Shown here: positions 34,681 through 40,600 of the stretch, piece by piece
Numbering within the stretch: the stretch's first letter is position 1
Layout: each line of letters starts with the position of its first letter
Assembly: GCA_903883645.1 (NCBI GenBank)
Contig: CAISBR010000157.1
Location: 1 to 40,600 of the forward strand
Length of the DNA stretch: 40,600 nt
Direction: 5' to 3'
Source of the DNA: an uncultured Myxococcales bacterium
GTDB lineage: Bacteria; Myxococcota_A; UBA9042
Program-made: the position numbers and the translations under genes
Notes under the pieces: generated by a model
The model's database searches: none
The model's input: the letters and a program-made list of their open reading frames with translations, nothing else
What the model was told of the DNA's origin: nothing

Positions 34681-36643
34681 TGGGCAGCAGCCAGTTGAAT
34701 TGGCTGAAGAACTGGGTCGCGGCGGCGAGGGCGTAGTGTTTGCGGTGGTGGGCCAGCCCGAGCTGGTGGCCAAGCTGTACAACGCCGTGCCCGATGGCGA
34801 TGCTTCTGAGAAGCTGACGTATCTTGTGCAGTTGGGCGAAACGTCGCCGGAACTGCCGCAGGTGAGCGCGTGGCCGCTGGCCCTTTTGCGCGACGGCGAC
34901 GGTGCGGTGCGCGGCTTTGTGATGCAGCGCCTAGACGGGCCGCAGCCTTTGCACCATCTGTATAGCCCCGAGCAGCGTAAGTCTCTGTTTCCGAACGCGA
35001 CATGGCGCACGCTGGTCGAGACGGCGGCGGAGTGTGCGCGGCTGTTTGCCACCCTGCATGCCCGCGGGGTGGTGGTGGGCGACGTGAACGAGCGCAATGT
35101 GCTGGTGAATCACGCCGGGCAGCTGGTGCTGGTCGATGCCGACTCGTTCCAGGTGCAGCGCGACGACAAGGTGTATGTGACGGGCGTGGGCGTGGTCGAT
35201 TATACGCCGCCCGAGCTGCAGGGCAGCGATTTTCGGAGTGCCGTGCGCTCGACCAACCACGACCGCTTTGGCCTGGCGGTGCTGCTGTTCAAGCTGCTGT
35301 TTATGGGGCGGCATCCGTTCTCGGGCGGCGCGGATGGCGACCTGGCGGCGGCGATTGCGGCCAAGCAATACGACTACGCGCAGGTGGCGGAGCGGCTAAA
35401 GCATCTAATTCCGCTAGCGATTCTGCCCAAGAACCTGCAAGACATGTTTGTGGCGGCGCTGACGGGCGACGAGCGACCCACGCCCGAGCAGTGGCGCGCC
35501 CAGCTGCAGACCTTGGCGGCGAGCCTGACGGTCTGTAGCGACGACCCCTTGCACGTGCTGCCGCCGACGATGGCGCGCTGCCCGTGGTGTGCCATCGAGT
35601 CGCTGCTGAATTACGCGTATTTTGCCCGGCAAGACCGCGATGGGTTCGCCTCGCGTTGGACGCCGCGCGAGCAGCAGTTGCAAGAGCTGCGGCTGGCGCT
35701 GGCCGAGACTTGGGCGCCGCCCGACCCCACGGTGTACCTGCTGCCGGCCGAGCAGCCCGCGGCGGTGGTGGTGGCGCGGCGGGCCTTGCGCATCCATGTG
35801 CCTGTGGATCCGCGCAGTTGGTACCTGGGCGTGCTGGGTGGCCTGGCGGTGCTGGCCGGGCTGGCGCGGCTGGCGCTGGCGGGCGTGCTCGACCATGTGG
35901 GGCAGCTGGCCATGAGCGGCGGTGTGCTGACCTGGTCGCTGGCGCGGTGGCTGCGTTGGCGCTTTAAACAGCCGTGGTTGCGCGAGCTTGCGACCCTGCA
36001 TACCTTGCTGGACCAAGTGGAGCATTCGGGCGATGCCTGGCGGGTCGAGGCTTACCAATTCCGCAGTCGCGACCGGCAGTTGCTGAAGCGTTTTGGCCAG
36101 TTGGCGGCGCAGCACGAGGGCGTGGTGGCGTTTCGTACCGCCGAGCTCGAGCGGCTGCTGCTCGACAGCATCGACGAGGCGATGCGGCCTGCGCTCGCCA
36201 AGGTGCGGCTGCAAGATGCCGAGCTGCCCGGTCAAGTGGGCGAGGCGCGGCGGCAGGCGCTGCGGATTCGCGGCATCTTGACGGCGGCCGATGTAGACGA
36301 GCGGCAACTGCAGGGTCTGCCTGGCTTTACCCCGCCCATCATTGCGGCGCTGGTGCAGTGGCGGCAGGCGCTCGAGGTGCGGCTAGGTGGCCGCAAGCGG
36401 CCGGCGGCGCGGCCCGAGCATCGCGCGGCCATCGACAACAACTGCCAGATTATGCAAGAAGAAATCGAGGTACAGCTGACCGAGCTGGTGCGGGCGCGGC
36501 AGGCGGCGAGTGCCGAGGCGCGCGAGCAGCTAGAGCGCACCTATCAGCAAAGTACCCAGGTGGTCGCGGTGCTGAAGCGCCATGCCGAGCGGCTGCTGCT
36601 GCGGCTGCGCGAGGGGGTCGACCATGGCGAGCGTACAGCGTAA
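34667..36643 (+). CDS. Membrane-linked protein kinase with HhH motif (TerY-P triad)
   Basis: 658 residues from the ATG at 34667 (a GTG two codons earlier is an alternative), overlapping the phosphatase gene by 14 bp. The kinase fold is atypical: Gly loop LGRGGEGVVFAV, Lys in VAKLYN, catalytic loop GDVNERNVLV in place of HRDLKPxN, and DADSF in place of DFG, as known for triad kinases. A CPWC pair near residue 304 follows the kinase region. Two hydrophobic helices at about 383-425 could anchor it in the membrane. The C-terminal part is coiled coil around ILTAADVDERQLQGLPGF, a helix-hairpin-helix-like motif at about 535-553 usually linked to nucleic-acid binding. A last helical stretch overlaps the methyltransferase gene. 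Confidence 0.88.
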   Translation: MYLHDGQQPVELAEELGRGGEGVVFAVVGQPELVAKLYNAVPDGDASEKLTYLVQLGETSPELPQVSAWPLALLRDGDGAVRGFVMQRLDGPQPLHHLYSPEQRKSLFPNATWRTLVETAAECARLFATLHARGVVVGDVNERNVLVNHAGQLVLVDADSFQVQRDDKVYVTGVGVVDYTPPELQGSDFRSAVRSTNHDRFGLAVLLFKLLFMGRHPFSGGADGDLAAAIAAKQYDYAQVAERLKHLIPLAILPKNLQDMFVAALTGDERPTPEQWRAQLQTLAASLTVCSDDPLHVLPPTMARCPWCAIESLLNYAYFARQDRDGFASRWTPREQQLQELRLALAETWAPPDPTVYLLPAEQPAAVVVARRALRIHVPVDPRSWYLGVLGGLAVLAGLARLALAGVLDHVGQLAMSGGVLTWSLARWLRWRFKQPWLRELATLHTLLDQVEHSGDAWRVEAYQFRSRDRQLLKRFGQLAAQHEGVVAFRTAELERLLLDSIDEAMRPALAKVRLQDAELPGQVGEARRQALRIRGILTAADVDERQLQGLPGFTPPIIAALVQWRQALEVRLGGRKRPAARPEHRAAIDNNCQIMQEEIEVQLTELVRARQAASAEAREQLERTYQQSTQVVAVLKRHAERLLLRLREGVDHGERTA

Positions 36644-37412
36644 GTGGGCAATTCGGCTGGGCGTGCCCCTGGCGCTGCTGGGTGGGGCGCTGTGGCTGGG
36701 CGGGCAGTGGCAGGCGGCGCAGCAGGCCGCGCAGGCCCGCGACTTGGGGTGCCCGTCGACCTGTTGCGGGCCGCCCAATATGTGCAAATCGTACTACTAC
36801 AGCACGGAATTTCGCCAAGATACCGAAGATGTGTATCGGCGAACCCTAGACGCTCTGGCGCTGCAGCCGGGCCAGCGGGTGGCCGATGTTGGGGCAGGCT
36901 GGGGCGGCGTAACGCTGAAGGCAGCGCCGATCGTGGGGTCGCAAGGCAAGGTATTTGCTACGGATCTTGACAGGTGGCGGCTGGCCGAGATCCAGCGGCG
37001 CGCCACGGCCGCCCAGCTGGGGCAGATCGAGACGGTGGCGGTCAGCGACCCGTGGCAGACCGGCCTAGAGCAGCAGCCCCCCAAGTCGCTCAACGCGCTA
37101 GTATTTTTGAACTCGGTGAACTTTAAGACCGAGCAAGAGCGTGCGCAGATCGTGGCGTATTTGCAGCGGTGGCGGGCGCTGTTGGCACCGGGGGCGACCG
37201 TGATTTACCACACCGACTGGCTGGACCGGTGGCTGCTGCGCGAGGCCGAGGTGCGCGCGCTGTTTGCCGAAGCCGGGTTTGGCCAGGCCCAGGCGCTGGC
37301 GCTGCCCGAGCGGTTTACGGGGGCGACGTGCTATTGCCCGCAGGCGGTGGGCGGGCAGGCGGCGACGCCGGTGCGCGTCGAAGTGGGGTATCTTTTGCGG
37401 TGGCGGGTTTAG
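36624..37412 (+). CDS. Membrane-anchored SAM methyltransferase
   Basis: 262 residues; the ATG at 36624 has GAGGGGG upstream and lies inside the end of the kinase gene (20-bp overlap). A basic start (ASVQRKWAIR) and a hydrophobic helix (about 12-27) form a signal anchor. A Cys cluster (LGCPSTCCGPPNMCKSYYYS) follows. The methyltransferase domain has motif I VADVGAGWGGVTL, an acidic end of strand 2 (VFATDLD), and LNALVFLNSVNF. By charge, the domain would face the periplasm, where SAM is not normally found, unless the helix is only peripheral. Similar anchored methyltransferases occur in proteobacteria; substrate unknown. Last gene of the triad transcript. Confidence 0.8.
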   Translation: MASVQRKWAIRLGVPLALLGGALWLGGQWQAAQQAAQARDLGCPSTCCGPPNMCKSYYYSTEFRQDTEDVYRRTLDALALQPGQRVADVGAGWGGVTLKAAPIVGSQGKVFATDLDRWRLAEIQRRATAAQLGQIETVAVSDPWQTGLEQQPPKSLNALVFLNSVNFKTEQERAQIVAYLQRWRALLAPGATVIYHTDWLDRWLLREAEVRALFAEAGFGQAQALALPERFTGATCYCPQAVGGQAATPVRVEVGYLLRWRV

Positions 37413-38104
37413 CGGGGGCGTAGTTGGCGATGCGGCGAAAGCCGAGACCTAGTCTATAGCTGCGGATTTGGCTGGCCCTTGGCGCTGCAGGGGCCAATAC
37501 CGCCAGCATGGTGTTGGAATTTTTGTAGATTCTGTTGGTTGCGAGGCTGGAGCGGCCGGCGCGTAGGCACGGCCGCTGCGCCCTGGTGCGGGTATTGCGC
37601 AGTTGTCTTGTGGCGTCGCGGGCGACCTTGTTCGCAGCGTCCTTCTTGACTTGATCGCAACCCCACATCCTGCGCAAGCCCGGTCTGACCAGCGCAGCGT
37701 CGGATGCCCAGCGCGTCGCGGGGCGTACCGAATACCTGTGAACCGATTGCAGCTACAGCAATTTGACTGGCAACAAGAACCTCCCTTCAGCCACAGCGCC
37801 GATTCGCACCATCTCACACTCGTGCCCGAAACTCTGGATACCAGACGGGAGCTACGTCGCGGCGCGGCGAGTCGGCCCCAAGGACGCGAGGTTGCGCCCC
37901 AGAAAAACGACAGGGTCGCCCACAGAAAACCCAGTGTGATCAGATTGTTCGTTCTGAGCGGCGCTGTCATGGCCCCACGCCTGTGCCGCGCGGTGCCGCC
38001 GTCGCTGGATTAGGGGGCTTTGAGCATGTCGACCGCGTCTCGCTCGGCGCGTGTTGGCCCGGTGCCGCGTTGTGGTGCTAGAATCCGTACGAACAGGAGG
38101 AACC
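37413..38104. other. Gene-poor region
   Basis: 692 bases without a convincing gene. TGGCCC/GGGCCA forms a possible hairpin near 37472-37495 with no T-run. Open frames here have random-like composition and no ribosome site. A TAGAAT -10-like box lies at 38079-38084, just before the McrB-like fragment, with only a poor -35 (TTGGCC, 19-bp spacing). The stretch may be decayed DNA linked to the restriction remnant that follows. Confidence 0.45.
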
Positions 38105-38488
38105 ATGACAGGTCGCCTAGAGATACAGCTACAACACTTTGCGTTGGTCGCGACAGCGTGGTTTGAAGGTGCGACCTTCATCCGCAATTACTGGGAGTTC
38201 TTCCGCGACTTTGTGGACGCGGACAAGCTCGCGAATGCTGACTGGCCGTACTTTCAGAGGCTCGGGACGCACATTCACGCCTTTACGCAACTCGCCATCG
38301 CCCGCGCTAACGCCCTCGGTAAGCCCAATCACCCGATCGAGACCTATCGAAACGTCTTCATGGACCTGGCACACGGCCAAGATCCGGTTGAGATGCGGGT
38401 TCGCCGGTTTGCAGACCGTGAAAAGAAGCTTCGCTACTTTGGCGACAGCGCGATCAGCGAGGTGGTGGGGTGTCAAGTTCTATCGTGA
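38105..38488 (+). pseudogene. McrB-like N-terminal fragment
   Basis: 127 codons from an ATG with a perfect AGGAGG at proper spacing, so it was (or is) well translated. The protein is helical; the section YRNVFMDLAHGQDPVEMRV ... FADREKKLRYFGDSAISEVVG resembles the DNA-reading N-terminal module of some AAA+ McrB-like proteins (pattern 'pxxRf...G.s.iSEilg'). The frame runs into unrelated residues and stops soon after 38470, where a McrC-like sequence begins in another frame. All AAA+ motifs (Walker A/B) are absent. I read this as the start of mcrB joined by a deletion to the end of mcrC. The McrB link is based on pattern recall and is moderate. Confidence 0.5.
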
Positions 38489-38741
38489 CCCATTGGTAGA
38501 GAGGTACGGCAAGAAGACCTTGCGGTCTGGGCATCTGTATCAACTGCTGGCTTACCTGCGCCGCCACGCCGCCGAACGACCTCTCGACTGGCCAACGCGC
38601 GGGGTCTTGGTCTATGCCCATGCTGGGACTAGCTTTGACTTCCGGTACCAGCTCGACGGATACGATATCCGCGCTGTGACCGTAGACCTGACTGCGCCAT
38701 GGGCCGTGTTGACGGGGGCAGTCCTGGATGCGCTGGCGTAG
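38469..38741 (+). pseudogene. McrC C-terminal fragment
   Basis: In the frame different from the previous fragment, VKFYRDPLVERYGKKTLRSG then HLYQLLAYLRRHA match the C-terminal nuclease region of McrC, the endonuclease partner of McrB, which cuts modified-cytosine DNA. In intact McrC the motif is DTKFYRE...; here Lys remains but the catalytic Asp just before it is missing, exactly at the join near 38466-38475. The remainder (GVLVYAHAGTSFDFRYQLDG ... VDLTAPWAVL) is the normal McrC ending, up to TAG at 38741. About the first two thirds of McrC are absent. It is inactive as a nuclease. Confidence 0.75.
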
Positions 38742-38799
38742 CAACCTAGGCGAGGCAATACAGACCACACCAGCCTCCCCACGCCCCACTGTCGGCTCC

Positions 38800-39687
38800 T
38801 CAACCCAGCGAAACTTGCCCCGCCATCGCTGCAGTCGTGCGCCGTTTGACCCACGCCGCAAAGGCCGCGCCCGTAAAGTACATAATCAGGCTGTAGACTA
38901 CCGCAGGTACCGCCAAGTCGAGGTTGCCCAGTACCGTACCCGCCACCGCGATGGCCATGGTGCCGTTATGAATGCCGATCTCAAAGGCGATGGCCGCCGA
39001 TTGCTTCTCGTCGAGGCGCAACAGGCGTGGCAGCGCGTAGCCAATGCCCAGGCTGGCCAAGTTGAAAACGAAGACCGGCGCGCCCACCTGGGTAAACCAG
39101 CCACCGAGGCCAGCGCGTTGCTGCCAGGCCGCGCCCGCAATGACCAGCACCAAGAACACGGCCGAAGCAATTTTGACCGGCTTGTCCATGCGCGCGGCGA
39201 CGGCGGGTTTCTGCTTGCGGATCAGCATGCCAATGGCCACAGGCAGCAACACCACCAGCAACACCGAGAGCACCTTGCCAAATTGCAGAGGAATCTGCTT
39301 GTCTTGCGCCATGAAGTGCTGCATACCCAAGCCCACCAGCAGCGGCACCGACACGATGGCGAGCACGCTGTTGATCGCGGTGAGCGTCAGGTTCAAGGCC
39401 ACATCGCCGCCCGCCAAGTGGCTGTACAGATTGGCTGTTGGTCCGCCCGGCGATGCAGCAAGCAACACCAAACCCACGGCCAGCACGGGGGGCAGCGCAA
39501 AGGCATGGGCGAGGCCAAAAGCTACGGCCGGCAGCAGCAGAGCCTGGACCAGCAGCCCAGCCGTCACCGCACGGGGATAGCGGGCAACCCGTTGAAAGTC
39601 AGCCCAAGTCAAAGCCAATCCCAGGCCCAGCATGATGATGGCGAGCGCGATGGGCAATACGATAGACAGTAGCGGCGACGGTTGCAT
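38800..39687 (-). CDS. BASS-family (bile acid:sodium symporter-like) transporter
   Basis: 295 residues on the minus strand from the ATG at 39687, with GGGAGG upstream; the open frame continues further but without membrane helices. About nine hydrophobic helices span the chain. Family motifs are ASPGGPTANLYSHLAGGDVA in the middle, ALNLTLTAINS, and EIGIHNGTMAIAVA near the end, which form the sodium and substrate core. BASS proteins import bile acids in animals and organic anions such as pantoate or pyruvate in bacteria and plants; the substrate here is unknown. It converges on the McrC remnant with 58 bp between, and no clear terminator is seen. Confidence 0.9.
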   Translation of the reverse strand: MQPSPLLSIVLPIALAIIMLGLGLALTWADFQRVARYPRAVTAGLLVQALLLPAVAFGLAHAFALPPVLAVGLVLLAASPGGPTANLYSHLAGGDVALNLTLTAINSVLAIVSVPLLVGLGMQHFMAQDKQIPLQFGKVLSVLLVVLLPVAIGMLIRKQKPAVAARMDKPVKIASAVFLVLVIAGAAWQQRAGLGGWFTQVGAPVFVFNLASLGIGYALPRLLRLDEKQSAAIAFEIGIHNGTMAIAVAGTVLGNLDLAVPAVVYSLIMYFTGAAFAAWVKRRTTAAMAGQVSLG

Positions 39688-39987
39688 AGGCCCTCCCCCG
39701 TGGGCGATCGGCATTGCACGTGGCGCGCGCCTCCGACCCCGGGCGGCGCATCCCCATCCGTTCAACCTGCAGGTCGTACCGCGGAACAGGGCGAGCTTGC
39801 ATGGATTTTTGCGGTGGGTCAACGGCCTATTCCGGCAATCGCTTCGAGCCGCGTTGCGCGCAAACGAGCGGCCTTCACCGATTCGCCGCCGCCGCCAAGG
39901 CATGAGCCCGGCGAGCGCAAACGGCCACCTTTGGCACACTTGACGCCGCAAATCGCACGCAAATCTGCTAAGGAGAACTCGTTTGCC

Positions 39988-40104
39988 GTGTTTGCTGCGG
40001 GCTGCGCTGGCGAATTGGCCGAACTGGGCTTGGGCGGGCACGCGGCGCTCGACCAGCTACATGGGCAGATCGACGGGCTGCGGCAGCGACTGGGTGCGGC
40101 GTAG
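39988..40104 (+). CDS. Possible 38-residue small protein
   Basis: AAGGAG at 39970-39975 is followed by GTG at 39988 (12 bases) and a frame of 38 codons to TAG. The product is Ala/Leu/Gly-rich with an amphipathic helix-like end (LDQLHGQIDGLRQRLG). A TTG in another frame is better spaced from the same ribosome site but opens a frame with random-like composition. No family is recognised; it may be chance. Confidence 0.2.
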   Translation: MFAAGCAGELAELGLGGHAALDQLHGQIDGLRQRLGAA

Positions 40105-40143
40105 CTGGCCCGCGGCAACCCCCGGTCAAAGCCGCACGAGTTG

Positions 40144-40161
40144 GCTGGCCGAAGGGCCGGC
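40144..40161. repeat. Short hairpin GCTGGCC-gaag-GGCCGGC
   Basis: A 7-bp stem with one G-U pair and a 4-nt loop, in the region between the transporter and pepQ. No T-run follows on either strand within a few bases, so terminator function is doubtful. Confidence 0.25.
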
Positions 40162-40351
40162 AGCGAGGTGGGGCTTGGCAACTGTAGGCGCGGCTTGCAG
40201 CCGCCGGCAGAAATCCCGTGGCTGTGAGGTAGAGCCCTTGCGCCCCCGCCCGAACCGCAGGCGCCAGCAGGTGGCCCGCTTACTCTTGTGCGCGGCTATT
40301 TCATTCTTTAGTTACAATGGACTCTGCGGTTTCTCGTCCCCGCGCCACGAC

Positions 40352-40600
40352 CTAGGCCACCCCACCCCCGCTAGGCAGCACAATCCGCGTCAGGTTATCG
40401 ACCCCATGCTCGCCCACGTACAGGTCGTCCTCAATCCGCACGCCGCCAAACGTCGCCAAACGGTCGACTAGCTCCCAGTTCACCAGCTGGCCGTGTTGAC
40501 CCTGCCGCAACGGCTCCAGCAGCCCCGGGATGAAATACACCCCCGGCTCGATGGTAAACACCTGCCCCACCTCGATTTTGCGGGTGTTGCGAAGCCACGG
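40352..40600 (-). CDS. pepQ: Xaa-Pro dipeptidase, C-terminal part (edge-cut)
   Basis: The last 82 codons of a minus-strand gene that begins beyond the right edge. [20 protein letters not shown] then [12 protein letters not shown] match the C-terminal end of PepQ/prolidase (M24 'pita-bread' metallopeptidases), including the metal-ligand Glu in TIEPG and the final metal-ligand Glu in FGGVRIEDD. The protein splits dipeptides with proline at the second position, usually in the cytoplasm with Mn or Co. The stop is TAG at 40352-40354. The segment [21 protein letters not shown] is closer to PepQ dipeptidase than to aminopeptidase P. Confidence 0.88.
   Translation of the reverse strand, partial: PWLRNTRKIEVGQVFTIEPGVYFIPGLLEPLRQGQHGQLVNWELVDRLATFGGVRIEDDLYVGEHGVDNLTRIVLPSGGGVA

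Larger units (their letters stand above)
39688..40351. other. Intergenic region between transporter and pepQ
   Basis: 664 bases. A possible small frame (39988-40104) and a hairpin (40144-40161) are listed separately. On the plus strand TACAAT at 40313-40318 looks like a -10 box but has no matching -35 at normal spacing and no gene follows it. Otherwise I see nothing. Confidence 0.4.

Noticed and set aside
37449..37970. 173-codon minus-strand frame starting with a hydrophobic segment
   Set aside because: No ribosome site, and the body is Arg/Ser/Cys/Pro-rich without family features.
39983..40471. 162-codon plus-strand frame from TTG after AAGGAG
   Set aside because: Arg/Trp/Ser-rich random-like composition, and it overlaps the pepQ end on the other strand.

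Overview
The window looks like chromosomal DNA of a myxobacterium-type bacterium (Myxococcota, the old Deltaproteobacteria). This rests on high GC with strong third-position G/C bias, secreted lipoproteins with HYDIN/choice-of-anchor and CGxxGCGxxCGxC repeats, a MYXO-CTERM-like anchor segment, Ser/Thr kinase and PP2C signalling genes, a type II secretion (T2SS) operon with PilM-like GspL and GspN, and two near-consensus sigma-54 promoters. No rRNA, tRNA, CRISPR array, transposase or phage gene is visible.

Layout. 1-8.6 kb: a VWA-domain lipoprotein (cut by the left edge) diverges from three tandem paralogous lipoproteins. The paralogues share HYDIN-like repeats, a PKD-like module and a C-terminal domain rich in Asp motifs. 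8.6-13.3 kb: housekeeping genes, namely an IHF/HU-type protein (behind a four-fold 10-bp GTAC repeat), asnS, a PP2C phosphatase and asd. 13.3-17.3 kb: an envelope gene that appears to join an anchored fibronectin-like protein to an outer-membrane beta-barrel, then truA, then a convergent Cys-rich lipoprotein. 17.3-33.2 kb: a compact gspCDEFGHIJKLMN operon. 33.2-37.4 kb: a TerY-type VWA protein, a PP2C phosphatase and a kinase with an HhH motif (the 'TerY-P triad'), overlapping a membrane-anchored methyltransferase. 37.4-40.6 kb: a decayed McrBC restriction locus, a BASS-family transporter and the end of an Xaa-Pro dipeptidase gene.

How the parts work together. The T2SS operon and the fused outer-membrane gene each have a sigma-54 -24/-12 element. 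In both cases an inverted repeat TGCCA-N3-TGGCA is centred exactly 112 bp upstream of the first base of the -24 element. This suggests a shared enhancer-binding activator that co-regulates secretion and an envelope protein; it is the most striking signal in the window. The T2SS proteins carry unusual additions: a roughly 115-residue insertion in GspI, a Met/Gly insertion and Lys-rich tail in GspD, and a Pro-rich tail in GspN. The lipoproteins are plausible envelope or secreted clients, but nothing in the sequence proves this.
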